From Pseudomonadales bacterium (GTDB taxonomy: Bacteria; Pseudomonadota; Gammaproteobacteria; Pseudomonadales; Azotimanducaceae), in assembly GCA_016779325.1 (NCBI GenBank), contig JADHNU010000006.1, positions 1 to 64,000 on the forward strand: DNA of 64,000 nucleotides, read 5' to 3'. A model generated the notes under the pieces. It worked only from the letters and a program-made list of their open reading frames with translations, did not search any database and was not told the DNA's origin. Positions 55,868 through 64,000 of the stretch are shown here, piece after piece (the first letter of the stretch is position 1; each line of letters starts with the position of its first letter). Position numbers and translations under genes: made by a program.

Positions 55868-56865
55868 GCAGGATAGGCCGGGCGGGGCGCTAGCCCCGCT
55901 GCTGCATAAAGCGCATCGAGTACGGTCGCCGTGGCGAGGGCGTCCTGGCCATCTGTTGGGGGGCGCTGCCCAGTTTTTACGGCGTCCGCAAAGGCTTGAA
56001 GCTGGTAGCAGTAGCTCGGCGTCGGATCCACGGACTCGCGCAGCGTTTCCCCCGCCCGTTCCAAGCGGAGTTCATGGCCGAGCTGAGGCGCTACCGGGTT
56101 GTCCACTCGGAGTCGGCCTTCCGTTCCTTCGATTTCAAACCATGCTGCCAGCGGCGTATCGGGCGCCATGGAGGCCGTCACCGTCGCCGTGAGGCCTGGG
56201 AAAGCGGGGTGGGTCATGACCCCCTCAAACTGTTCGTCTACCGCGTCCTCAAGCACCACCGCCTTGGCGTGCTGCACCGTGAGGGGGTCGCCGAGAAGGC
56301 TGCGAAACATGTGTACCCCGTAAATGCCCAGATCGAGGAGAGCGCCCCCGGCGGTGGCAAAGCGCCGACGAATGTCTCCCGCCGGGATGTGGGGCACGGC
56401 GAAGTGCATGGTAAGTGCCTTGAGGGCGCCGAGGGTGCCGGCGTCGCTGAGCGCCTGCACTCGGCCCCAAAGCGGGTGGTAACGATAGTGCATGGCTTCC
56501 ATGAGGAGCGGATCCCCGGGCCGCTGGGCCCGCCGCGCCAGGAGCGCGCGGAGGGCAGGGGCGTTGCCGCTCAGGGGCTTTTCGCAGAGTACGGCCTTGC
56601 CGGCGTCGAGGGCCCGCTCCACCCACAGCAGATGGTGGCTGGCGGGTAGGGCGATGTAGACCGCATCGATATCGTCCCGTTCCACGAGGGCGGCGTAATC
56701 GTTCGCCACATGAGGAATGCCGTGATCGGCGGCAAAGGCCATCGCCCGGGGCGGGTCCCGAGCGGCCACGGCCTGCAAGGCGACCTCAGGTACGGCTTCC
56801 GCAGCGTAAATGAGGGCCGCGGGGGTGATCCGAGCCGCACCGAGCAGGCCGAGGCGGAGCGTCAC
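55864..56865 (-). CDS. Gfo/Idh/MocA-family oxidoreductase
   Basis: 333 residues. N-terminal Rossmann domain with LGLLGAARITPAALIYAA, and the family motif CEKPLSGNAPALRALL containing the catalytic-region lysine; MEAMHYRYHPLWGRV follows. It uses NAD(P) on a sugar or related alcohol or aldehyde; substrate unknown. Overlaps the SDR upstream by 4 bases and the convergent ileS stop by 4 bases. Last gene of the minus-strand six-gene run. Confidence 0.9.
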   Translation of the reverse strand: MTLRLGLLGAARITPAALIYAAEAVPEVALQAVAARDPPRAMAFAADHGIPHVANDYAALVERDDIDAVYIALPASHHLLWVERALDAGKAVLCEKPLSGNAPALRALLARRAQRPGDPLLMEAMHYRYHPLWGRVQALSDAGTLGALKALTMHFAVPHIPAGDIRRRFATAGGALLDLGIYGVHMFRSLLGDPLTVQHAKAVVLEDAVDEQFEGVMTHPAFPGLTATVTASMAPDTPLAAWFEIEGTEGRLRVDNPVAPQLGHELRLERAGETLRESVDPTPSYCYQLQAFADAVKTGQRPPTDGQDALATATVLDALYAAAGLAPRPAYPA

Positions 56866-57749
56866 CCTTGACCGCGTTCCGGCAGAACGCTGTCGAGGTC
56901 CGCAGCGCTCTCGGCGCCGAAGGCCTTGGCGAGCAAATCCATGCCGCCTTCCTGGCCCTCTGGGGGCAGCGGTGCGCAGGCCGTGAGGCCGCCGTCCACG
57001 GCCAGGGCCTGGCCCGTAATAAAGCTCGCTTCGTCGCTGGCGAGGAACGCGGCGGCGTTGGCGATGTCGCTGCCTTCCCCGGCGCGGCGAATGGGTTGGT
57101 TGCCCGCGAGCACCGCACGCATGATGCCCGCGTGGTCGACGTTACCGCCCCCCTGCTGGGCCAATCGCCCTGCGAAGATGGGGGTGGCGATACCCCCGGG
57201 GCAGATGGCGTTCACGCGAATTGCCGCCGGGCCGAGCTCCCGAGCCAGGGAGCGGGTCATGCCAATGACCCCCGCTTTAATGGCGCTGTACACGTGGGGG
57301 CCGTAGCCACCCTTTAACCCGGCGACGCTGGCCGTGGTCAGAATCGTGCCGCCGCCTGCCGCTTTAAGGTGCGGGGTAGCGTGGCGGATGCCCATGAGGG
57401 GTCCCGTGAGCATGGCGTCGACGGTGCGGCGATAGCGTTCATCGAAGGTGAGCGTTTCAATTTCCCCGCTCACACCGCCGAAGCCGGCGTTGTTGAAGAG
57501 GCAATCGAGGCGCCCGAAGGTGCTCACGGCGGCTTCGATGAGGGCTTGCACTTCCTCTTCCCGAGCCACGTCACAGGGCACGAAGTGGAAGGCCGGTCCC
57601 AGCCGTTCCGCTAGGGCTTGGCCCCGCGCCTCTTGAAGATCGCCGCCCACCACCTTGGCGCCCTCAGCCAGAAATTTTTCCACCGTGGCTTCGCCGATGC
57701 CGCTGGCCGCGCCTGTGATGACCGCGACCTTCCCCTCAAGCCTTCCCAT
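56862..57749 (-). CDS. Short-chain dehydrogenase/reductase
   Basis: 295 residues. Cofactor motif TGAASGIGE at about 13-21, NNAG in CLFNNAGFGG, and the catalytic Tyr-x3-Lys in VYSAIKAGV. The C-terminus has about 40 residues beyond the usual end. GAGGGG precedes the ATG at 57749. It reads as a unit with the enoyl-CoA hydratase upstream, consistent with an acyl-CoA or alcohol pathway, but no substrate is evident. Confidence 0.9.
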   Translation of the reverse strand: MGRLEGKVAVITGAASGIGEATVEKFLAEGAKVVGGDLQEARGQALAERLGPAFHFVPCDVAREEEVQALIEAAVSTFGRLDCLFNNAGFGGVSGEIETLTFDERYRRTVDAMLTGPLMGIRHATPHLKAAGGGTILTTASVAGLKGGYGPHVYSAIKAGVIGMTRSLARELGPAAIRVNAICPGGIATPIFAGRLAQQGGGNVDHAGIMRAVLAGNQPIRRAGEGSDIANAAAFLASDEASFITGQALAVDGGLTACAPLPPEGQEGGMDLLAKAFGAESAADLDSVLPERGQG

Positions 57750-57760
57750 GCTGTTCCCCT

Positions 57761-58540
57761 CTAATTGCCGGTAAAGTGGGGCGTGCGCCCCTCGCGGAAA
57801 GCGGCCATGCCTTCCGCGTAATCCTCCGATTGGGCCGTTAAAGCCCACTGGTCTGAGTCCATGTGCATAATGGCGCTGTCTAAGGCGTCGCTTAAGGCGT
57901 TCACGCTTTCCTTGATCATCTGCAGGGCCAGGGGCGGCTTCCCGGCGTAGCGCTCGGCCCAGCGCAGGGCTTCGTCCAGTGCCTCCCCGGGGGCCGTGAC
58001 CTCATCCACAAAGCCCCAGCTTTCCAGTTTTTGCACTCCGTAAGGGTCTCCCGATCCCACCATCTGCTTGGTGCGCGATGGACCGATCAGGCGGAGGCAC
58101 AGGGCGAGGCCGCCCCACTGAAGATTCATGCCCCGGTCGATTTCGGGGTAGGCGAAGCGCGCGTTCTCGGCGGCGATGCGAAAGTCGCAGGCTGTGGCCA
58201 TGCAGGCGCCGCCGCCCATGGCCGCCCCTTCTACGGCGCAAATCGTGATCTGGGGAATGGCCCGGAGTGCCCTAAGGAGTTCCCCGCCGAGCCGCGCCCG
58301 GCGCCGGCGCTCGAGGCCGTTGCCGTCCTGGCGCGCTTCCCGAAGGTCCGCGCCGCCGCAGAAGTGCTTCCCCGTCCCCGTGAGGATCACGACCCGCACG
58401 GCGGTCTCGCGGCCCACGGCCTGGGCCTTGGCGATTATGGCTTCCATGACGTCCGTGGAGAGGGCGTTGGCCGCCTCCGGGCGGTTCAGGGTGATGATCC
58501 CGAGGGCGCCGTCAAGGGTCAGGGTGACTTGGTCGCTCAT
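57761..58540 (-). CDS. Enoyl-CoA hydratase/isomerase family protein
   Basis: 259 residues. ITLNRPEAANALS, GKHFCGGADLREARQ and VEGAAMGGGACMATACDFRIA form the crotonase CoA-binding and oxyanion-hole elements. The ATG at 58540 overlaps the stop of the SDR upstream by 4 bases. The final REGRTPHFTGN is typical of fatty-acid and terpene catabolic hydratases. Substrate unknown. Confidence 0.9.
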   Translation of the reverse strand: MSDQVTLTLDGALGIITLNRPEAANALSTDVMEAIIAKAQAVGRETAVRVVILTGTGKHFCGGADLREARQDGNGLERRRRARLGGELLRALRAIPQITICAVEGAAMGGGACMATACDFRIAAENARFAYPEIDRGMNLQWGGLALCLRLIGPSRTKQMVGSGDPYGVQKLESWGFVDEVTAPGEALDEALRWAERYAGKPPLALQMIKESVNALSDALDSAIMHMDSDQWALTAQSEDYAEGMAAFREGRTPHFTGN

Positions 58541-59307
58541 GACGCGTCCTCTGCAGCGTGAATGCGCCGCCATAGAAGATCGGGGAACCAGCGCCGGAGG
58601 CGCCAACCTAGTCGCGTGCCTTTACCCGGAAACACGAAGAATTCGCCGCGCTCAAGGGCCTGCTCGATCGCATCGAGGACTGTTTCAGGTTCGAGGTGCG
58701 CAATCTGATCGAAGAACTTGGGCCACACCGTATCTCGCGCCTGGTTGAGCAAGGGGGTGCGCACCGGGGGCGGGCAGACGCAGGCAAAGCGCACACCCCG
58801 GTTACGGTTCTCGTGATAGAGAATTTCCGAGAAGGCCACCACTGCAAACTTCGAGGCATCGTAGGCGCCCATGTAGAGGGTGGGGAGCCAGCCGGCCATG
58901 GAGGCGAAGTTGATGAAGTCTCCCTCGCCCCGCTCCAGCATGGGGGGCAGGGCCGCCTTAGCCACGTTCACCACCCCGCTGTAGTTGATCTCCATGACCT
59001 TGTGGATGACTTCCCGGGGCTGATCCAGGATGCGCCCGAGGGGCATGATCGCCGCAGCGCTGTAGACCCGTTTCACCGGGCCCTGGTCTCGCTCGATGCG
59101 CGCCACCGCTTCGGCGACGGCGTCGCCGTCGGTGACATCGACGCTGTGGGGCGTGATCAGCTGCTGGGCCTTGCAGGTTTCTTCCAGGCCCGCCTCGTTG
59201 ACGTCTAGCGCGGCGACGCTGGCGCCTCGGTGGGCCCAGCGCTGGGCCGCCAAGCGCCCCATCCCGCTTCCTGCGCCCGTGATTAAGGTGACCCCGGCGT
59301 CGCTCAT
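58537..59307 (-). CDS. Short-chain dehydrogenase/reductase
   Basis: 256 residues. TGAGSGMGR binds the nucleotide, AAIM replaces the usual NNAG, and the catalytic Tyr-x3-Lys is in MGAYDASKFAV. VCPPPVRTPLL is also characteristic. The ATG at 59307 has GGGGAGG about 9 bases upstream; an ATG at 59316 would sit too close to it. It starts 26 bases after mnmH. Confidence 0.88.
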   Translation of the reverse strand: MSDAGVTLITGAGSGMGRLAAQRWAHRGASVAALDVNEAGLEETCKAQQLITPHSVDVTDGDAVAEAVARIERDQGPVKRVYSAAAIMPLGRILDQPREVIHKVMEINYSGVVNVAKAALPPMLERGEGDFINFASMAGWLPTLYMGAYDASKFAVVAFSEILYHENRNRGVRFACVCPPPVRTPLLNQARDTVWPKFFDQIAHLEPETVLDAIEQALERGEFFVFPGKGTRLGWRLRRWFPDLLWRRIHAAEDAS

Positions 59308-59333
59308 GGACCGCATCCTCCCCGTTTCTGGCG

Positions 59334-60446
59334 TTAGGGCTCGAGCTCGGGAAGCAGGGCCTCCCGAAGGGCGTCCCAGGTTCCGGAAAACACGACCCGG
59401 TCCTGCTTCTTCTCGAGCTGATAGTCGTACATGGGATCGTAGTAGTCCGTCAGGAGGGTTTCGATCCAAACCCGGTGCAAAAGGCCCTCGCCCCCCTGGG
59501 CTTGATCATCCAGGGCCTCATTTAAAACGAACAGTAGCGTTTGGTATCGGGCCCCGCCCAGGCGGCGCTCGATCTTACCCAGGGCGCCGCGCAGGTAGAT
59601 CGCAAAGGCGTCGAAGCCGGCCCCTTCTCCGTAGGCTGCGAGGTGATCGGCCAGCCCATCGGTTATGTACTCCTCAAAGGTGAGGTCGACGCGGGCTTCC
59701 AGATCCGCCTCCAGCAAGTAGAGGGGCGCGGCCTTCATGGCCTCAGCCAGGGGCTCGGGGACGGACAGGCGGCCAATGGCGCGGGATTCGTCTTCGATGG
59801 CGATCCCCCCCGGGGCCTGAGCCAAGCGAAGGAGCGCCACCGCCAGGGCATTTTCAAAGTTTATGGGCGTGGGCTGAGGGGTGGCCTTAGGGCCGAAGGC
59901 GCTTCCCCGGTGCACGGCCAGGCCTTCCAGATCGAGGGCCCGGGGCAGGGTGTCGAGAAAGCGCGTTTTGCCGACGCCGGTGCGTCCGCCCACAACCCGC
60001 CAGGGGAGGCGCGGACTTTCCCGGTCGATGATCGCAAGCAGATGCTGACGAAGCGCTTTATAGCCGCCGCTGAGGCCCGGCACCACGGCTCCGGCTTCGG
60101 CTAGCCATCGTTGGGTAATTTGGGAACGCTGGCCGCCCCGAAAGCAGAAGAGGAGGCCTTCGGGGTTTTCCTTGGCCCACCGGTACCAGGCCTCGATGCG
60201 GGCCTCGCGGGTGGCGCCACTCACGAGTTTGTGGCCCAGGGCGACCGCGGCATCGTGGCCTTGCTGCTTATAACAGCGCCCCACCCGTTCCCGTTCGTCG
60301 TCCTCGAGGAGGGGCAGGTTGCAGGCGCCGGGAATCGAGCCCTTTTGAAACTCCATGGGCGCGCGTACGTCGAGCAGGGGGTGCTCAGCAAGGAGCAGGG
60401 CGTGGAAGGTTTCGGGGCCAAGCCAGGGCAGGCTGGCCTGGGTCAT
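59334..60446 (-). CDS. mnmH: tRNA 2-selenouridine synthase
   Basis: 370 residues in two domains. The N-terminal rhodanese-like domain has catalytic C101 in LLFCFRGGQRSQ; the C-terminal P-loop domain has GGRTGVGKT at 153-161. The enzyme geranylates and then selenates 2-thiouridine at the tRNA wobble position, using selenophosphate. selD is not in the window. It overlaps the Sel1 lipoprotein gene by 4 bases. Confidence 0.94.
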   Translation of the reverse strand: MTQASLPWLGPETFHALLLAEHPLLDVRAPMEFQKGSIPGACNLPLLEDDERERVGRCYKQQGHDAAVALGHKLVSGATREARIEAWYRWAKENPEGLLFCFRGGQRSQITQRWLAEAGAVVPGLSGGYKALRQHLLAIIDRESPRLPWRVVGGRTGVGKTRFLDTLPRALDLEGLAVHRGSAFGPKATPQPTPINFENALAVALLRLAQAPGGIAIEDESRAIGRLSVPEPLAEAMKAAPLYLLEADLEARVDLTFEEYITDGLADHLAAYGEGAGFDAFAIYLRGALGKIERRLGGARYQTLLFVLNEALDDQAQGGEGLLHRVWIETLLTDYYDPMYDYQLEKKQDRVVFSGTWDALREALLPELEP

Positions 60447-62134
60447 GGAACGGCCTCAAAGACGGCTTCTCCCGCCCGGAAGCGCTCTAGATGGGCGCGC
60501 AGGACGGGAAGGAAAGGGGGATTGTCGAGGGCCTCGGCCGCGGCAAGGGCTTCCTCCTGCAACGCCACGGCCCGATCGAAGGCGCCCATTGCGGCGGCCG
60601 CCGCAGCCCAGGTGTCCAGATAGGCGGGGTTCCGGGCCGCGGCTTCATCTCGGGTCATCATGGCATCCATGAGGCGCAGGGCCAGGGCCGGTTCGCGGAG
60701 GCTGGGGCGTTCGGCGACGGCCAGAATCCAGGCAACCGTGTTCACCGTTTCCGCGTCCCGGGCCGTAAGGCCGGCGCCGCTCAGCCAGCGCTTCGCCGCG
60801 GCGTCATCCCGCGGGTAGTGCTGCCCCTCGGCGAGCAGCGAGCCCAGGAGCAGCATGGCATCGGGGAGCCCACCGTTGGCCGCGCCTTCGAGCCAGCGTT
60901 GACCTGTCTCATCGAGGCTGTCCTGCGTGCTCAGCTGTTCCCGGGCGGAGAAGAGCTGCGCTTCGTGATGGCCCGCGTCGGCAGCCGCGTGTAACCGTGC
61001 CAGGGCGCGCGCTGGTGCCTTGGGCACGAGCTGGCCGTTGTACTCAAGCCGGGCCAGCAGCACTTCCGCGTCAAGACTGTTTCGCTGGGCCGCCTGCTTC
61101 AGGAGCGCTACGCCGGCGCTGCGGTTTTCGTCGCCGAAATGGCCGCTGAGGTGCAATTTGGCCAGGTTGACCATGGCCTCGGCGGACCCTTGGGCCACGG
61201 CCAGTAGCAGCTGATCCACGGCTGCTTCGAGGAAGCGCCCTTGCTCCTCCCCATCCCGGCGCGAGGCCAGGGCCAGATAGACGGTGGCAAGCAGTTCCCG
61301 GGCGATTAAGTTGCCCGCATCGCTGGCGCTTTGCAGCCAGCCGACGGTTTCCGGTGCGAGTCCGGCCCCTTCTCGCCACAGCCGCAGGGCGTGGGCCGTT
61401 TGCGCGGCGGGGTCGCCTTGCTGGGCGCGGGTAGCCAGATAGGCCGAGGGGGTGCTTTCCGCCCCCATGGCCTGGGCCCACTGGGCGCCAGCGGCGAAGG
61501 TGGGAGTGAGGTCGAAGCGCCAGTTTTCTAAGGCGCCATTTTGATCGCGCTGAATGCGGACAAGGAGCTGGAGGGCTCCGGTGTCGTCGTTGCCCTCGTA
61601 GAGGGCGCCTACCATGGGGATTTTCCGGTGCCGGAGCCAATCGAAGGCATCCTGAGCCGTGAGTACTTGATAGGGCTGGGCGTCTGAACCATCGCCGGAG
61701 TGATCGATGCGGTGGTCGAGGGCGTCTAGGGCGCGCTGGTGTTCCGCCGCCGAGTCTGTTTTATCGAGGCTGAGGGCCGCGCGAAAGGCCTGGGCGTGCG
61801 CGTCTAAATCGCCGTAGTAAACCTTGAGCCGGTCCTCCGCCCGTCTTAGCCGGTTTTCTTCGCTATCGGGGCCGTTGCGGGGGCTTCGGCTTCGGGCGCT
61901 CGCGCGGCCGCTAAGTCGCTCGCTGCTGTCTGGGCTCGCTAAAAAGGTGGGGTCGAGCTCGGCCCAGCGCGGGGCGCCGGCTTTGAGATCGGCCACCAGC
62001 GCTTCATAGGGCGACGCCGGCGCGTTTGTGGTGGCGCAGCCCGCCAGCAAGGCGAAAAGGGCTAACGCGCTGGCGAAAGCGCGCAGGAGAGGGGGCAGCG
62101 GGCCCCGGCCGTGGGAAGGGCGATCCGGGCTCAT
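60443..62134 (-). CDS. Sel1-repeat lipoprotein
   Basis: 563 residues. A signal region ends in lipobox LLAGCATT, so it should be lipid-anchored. From about residue 230 there are Sel1/TPR-like helical repeats, such as DAGNLIARELLATVYL, QGSAEAMVNLAKLHLSG and NGGLPDAMLLLGSLLAEG. An N-terminal Arg-rich patch follows the anchor. The ATG at 62134 is chosen; a longer frame back to 62782 runs antisense through msrA. Such proteins often act as scaffolds in the envelope. Role unknown. Confidence 0.85.
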   Translation of the reverse strand: MSPDRPSHGRGPLPPLLRAFASALALFALLAGCATTNAPASPYEALVADLKAGAPRWAELDPTFLASPDSSERLSGRASARSRSPRNGPDSEENRLRRAEDRLKVYYGDLDAHAQAFRAALSLDKTDSAAEHQRALDALDHRIDHSGDGSDAQPYQVLTAQDAFDWLRHRKIPMVGALYEGNDDTGALQLLVRIQRDQNGALENWRFDLTPTFAAGAQWAQAMGAESTPSAYLATRAQQGDPAAQTAHALRLWREGAGLAPETVGWLQSASDAGNLIARELLATVYLALASRRDGEEQGRFLEAAVDQLLLAVAQGSAEAMVNLAKLHLSGHFGDENRSAGVALLKQAAQRNSLDAEVLLARLEYNGQLVPKAPARALARLHAAADAGHHEAQLFSAREQLSTQDSLDETGQRWLEGAANGGLPDAMLLLGSLLAEGQHYPRDDAAAKRWLSGAGLTARDAETVNTVAWILAVAERPSLREPALALRLMDAMMTRDEAAARNPAYLDTWAAAAAAMGAFDRAVALQEEALAAAEALDNPPFLPVLRAHLERFRAGEAVFEAVP

Positions 62135-62218
62135 GGCAAAAGCATAGCAGAGCCTTAGGAAGGCTTGTCTCTTTCTGCAGGAATGCTCACCATCTGGCGT
62201 CACAAAAGGAGGTTCGTC

Positions 62219-62878
62219 ATGGCACTGTTTTCGAAACCGAAGACCCTTCCCACGGCTGAGACGGCGCTGCCCGGGCGTGCGGCGCGCATGCCCGTGCCCG
62301 CGACGCACCACGCGCTGGGTACCCCGCTCGAGGGGCCCTGGCCCGAGGAGCATGAGGTGGCCTACTTCGCTCTGGGGTGCTTTTGGGGCGCGGAGCGTCT
62401 GTTCTGGCAGCTTCCCGGGGTATACACCACGGCCGTGGGCTATCAGGGCGGGTTCACGCCTAACCCCACCTACGAGGAAGTCTGCAGCGGCCAAACGGGC
62501 CATGCGGAAGTGGTGATGGTGGTGTTCGATCCCGCCGTCATCCCGTTCGAGACGTTGCTGGCGCGCTTTTGGGATGAGCACGACCCCACGCAGGGCATGC
62601 GCCAGGGCAATGACATTGGCACGCAGTATCGCTCCGCGCTTTATCTGACGACTCCGGCCCAGCAGGATGCGGCAGAGGCCTCTAAGGCCGCTTTCGAGCC
62701 GGCTCTGCGGGCAGCGGGCTATGGCCCCATTACGACGGAAGTGGCGCTGGCGCCGGCGTTCTACTATGCCGAGCCCTACCACCAGCAGTATCTGTCGAAG
62801 ATCCCCGACGGCTATTGCGGCCTGCGCGGCACGGGGGTGGCCTGCCCCATGCCCACGGGCGTTCGCGCTTCAGCCTAG
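62219..62878 (+). CDS. msrA: Peptide methionine sulfoxide reductase MsrA
   Basis: Reduces methionine-S-sulfoxide in proteins. 219 residues. The nucleophile C54 is in LGCFWGAER, and [20 protein letters not shown] and AEPYHQQYL are conserved. Near the C-terminus [10 protein letters not shown] supplies recycling cysteines. AAAAGGAGG precedes the ATG at 62219. Adds to the oxidative-stress functions in the window. The 3' end overlaps the HIT gene by 9 bases. Confidence 0.96.
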   Translation: MALFSKPKTLPTAETALPGRAARMPVPATHHALGTPLEGPWPEEHEVAYFALGCFWGAERLFWQLPGVYTTAVGYQGGFTPNPTYEEVCSGQTGHAEVVMVVFDPAVIPFETLLARFWDEHDPTQGMRQGNDIGTQYRSALYLTTPAQQDAAEASKAAFEPALRAAGYGPITTEVALAPAFYYAEPYHQQYLSKIPDGYCGLRGTGVACPMPTGVRASA

Positions 62879-63289
62879 GACGGCGCCCAAAGCAGCCTGC
62901 CACTGAGCCACGATCTGCTCTGGTTTGGCGTAGGCCGTGGCGCCGGGCCGGCCCCAGACCGGATCGGGCCAGGCCGGATCCCCGGGCCAGCGCAGCACAT
63001 GATGCAGATGAAGCTGGGCGACCCGGTTCCCGAGCACGCCCACGTTCAGCTTCCCCTCTGCGGGCCCTGCCCGCAGCAGTGCTTCGCTGATCGCAGCACT
63101 CGCGGACCACAGCTGGGTCCGCGCTGCCTCATCCAGCTCATGCAGTTCGCGTAGGCCTGGTCGCTCGGGAATGAGCAGCAGCCAAGGCCAGCGCGCATCG
63201 CGATGCAGGCGCACCTGCCCCGCTGCGCTATGGCCTACGAGGAGGCTATCGCGTTCTAGGGCCGGGTCTAGGGTGAACGATTCGGTCAT
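62870..63289 (-). CDS. HIT-family protein
   Basis: 139 residues. The triad region is [16 protein letters not shown] followed by [11 protein letters not shown], matching the gammaproteobacterial HIT subfamily in which the first position is Gln. [12 protein letters not shown] is also family-typical. These are nucleotide hydrolases or transferases of uncertain substrate. The ATG at 63289 gives the family start. 209 bases without a gene separate it from the next gene; I see no clear element in them. Confidence 0.87.
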   Translation of the reverse strand: MTESFTLDPALERDSLLVGHSAAGQVRLHRDARWPWLLLIPERPGLRELHELDEAARTQLWSASAAISEALLRAGPAEGKLNVGVLGNRVAQLHLHHVLRWPGDPAWPDPVWGRPGATAYAKPEQIVAQWQAALGAVLG

Positions 63290-63498
63290 GGGAGCGGGGT
63301 TTCCTCTATGCCTCAGCGGTGGCCGCGCCCGAAGGGTGTGGCTCTGGGGGCGCAAGCCCTGTCTGCCGAATTGACCCTTGAGCATTTGGTGGCTTAAAGA
63401 TTACTGCCCCCTGCCCTTCTTCAAAAGCACTAGACTGAGACCCGCGGTATGGGGCGTCGAGATCGTTGAGCCCGCCTTACAGAAAAGGGACTTTTTCC

Positions 63499-64000
63499 AT
63501 GCAGATAGGATTGATTGGGGGCATCGGCCCCGCGGCGACTGACTACTACTACCGTCGACTGATATCAAACTTCGCAAGCAGGCGTGAGCCGCTCGAGATG
63601 ACGATCGTCCATGCCGATACGCCCACCTTGCTCAGCAATCTCGAAAAAAACGATATTGAGTCACAGGTCCGGGTTTATAACCGCCTAACGAATCGCCTTG
63701 CCCTCGCAGGGGCGGAATGCGTCGTAGTGACCTCAATTGCCGGTCATTTTTGTATCGATGCCTTCAAAGAGCACTCCCCGTTACCGGTGATCGACTTGCT
63801 CCGAGAGGTAGACGAAGCCATAAGCCAGCGAAGACTGGAGCGTGTTGGCCTACTGGGTACAAGAACGGTGATGGAAACGCATTTTTATTCCGGCCTGAGC
63901 AGCGCAGAAGTGATTACTCCGAAGGGAAATGCGCTCGACGAGGTACACACCGCCTATGTGTCTATGGCGGCCGCAGGCCGTGTCTCGGACGATCAGCGCG
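63499..64000 (+). CDS. Aspartate/glutamate racemase-like protein, cut by window end
   Basis: Open to the end of the window (167 residues visible). IGLIGGIGPAATDYYYRRL is the N-terminal motif of the Asp/Glu racemase family, and VGLLGTRTVMETHFYSG follows later. At the first catalytic position, where the family usually has CNTAH, this protein reads SIAGH, with S79 in place of Cys; C74 and C85 are close by. AAAAGGGA precedes the ATG. Composition looks less G+C-rich than the rest of the window. Substrate and activity are uncertain. Confidence 0.75.
   Translation, partial: MQIGLIGGIGPAATDYYYRRLISNFASRREPLEMTIVHADTPTLLSNLEKNDIESQVRVYNRLTNRLALAGAECVVVTSIAGHFCIDAFKEHSPLPVIDLLREVDEAISQRRLERVGLLGTRTVMETHFYSGLSSAEVITPKGNALDEVHTAYVSMAAAGRVSDDQR

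Noticed and set aside
62135-62782. N-terminal extension of the Sel1 lipoprotein to 779 residues
   Set aside because: The extension runs antisense through msrA, and the lipobox requires a start near 62134.

Overview
The window is a G+C-rich bacterial chromosome segment (about two thirds G+C by eye), densely coding, with about 62 protein genes, many overlapping by 1-8 bases, and no rRNA, tRNA, IS element, prophage or CRISPR array that I could see. The order lnt-leuS-lptE-holA, an OxyR with the two redox cysteines, FeSOD, LptE and a YbdL/YafV pair point to a gammaproteobacterium with an aerobic, amino-acid- and fatty-acid-using lifestyle. I cannot name a genus. TAG is the most frequent stop codon among the genes called here, which is odd for such a G+C-rich genome.

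Layout. 1-5470: end of lnt, then leuS, lptE, holA (plus strand). 5475-9524: sixA (minus), then cobS, cobT and a Nudix gene (plus). 9630-11312: an HD phosphohydrolase followed by its own paralogue that has lost every metal ligand. 11309-17583 (minus): an oppABCDF peptide importer whose OppC carries an unexpected fibronectin-III-like periplasmic insert, with a small HNH gene at the operon end. 17647-21005 (minus): enoyl-CoA hydratase, MoxR ATPase and a VWA partner. 21112-25107 (plus): three overlapping exported amidohydrolases, the third without metal ligands. 25225-29010: sodB, nadK, tesB, a hydrolase and a YaiI-type gene.

29007-39282 is a SAM-cycle and methionine-salvage district: mtnB-mtnD-mtnC (minus), exonuclease, nucleoside transporter and 2OG oxygenase (plus), an ArsR-methyltransferase regulator with ahcY (minus) behind a 24-bp palindrome, then an MDR reductase, a methionine aminotransferase (YbdL type) and an omega-amidase (YafV type). 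Together they would handle S-adenosylhomocysteine and the late steps of methylthioadenosine recycling; mtnA and mtnK/mtnP are not in the window.

39325-46810: acyl-CoA synthetase, cytochrome c5-like lipoprotein, glutamine-dependent NAD synthase, pseudouridine synthase, GST, desaturase and oxyR. 46807-49302 (minus): rubrerythrin, a two-cluster Fe-S/CCG protein and DUF3501, converging on oxyR. The 314-base gap upstream of rubrerythrin holds a plausible OxyR dyad, a promoter, a stable hairpin and a Fur-like dyad. 49617-51359: alanine dehydrogenase divergent from an Lrp-type regulator. 51398-55867: hydrolase, MutT-like Nudix and a eukaryote-like (type 2) isoleucyl-tRNA synthetase. 55864-62134 (minus): a six-gene run of Sel1 lipoprotein, mnmH, two SDRs, enoyl-CoA hydratase and a Gfo/Idh oxidoreductase. 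62219-64000: msrA, a HIT protein and the start of an Asp/Glu racemase-like gene cut by the window end.

The best candidates for undescribed biology are the OxyR/rubrerythrin/Fe-S/DUF3501 module, the HD enzyme-pseudoenzyme pair, the FN3-bearing OppC and the orphan CobS-CobT pair.
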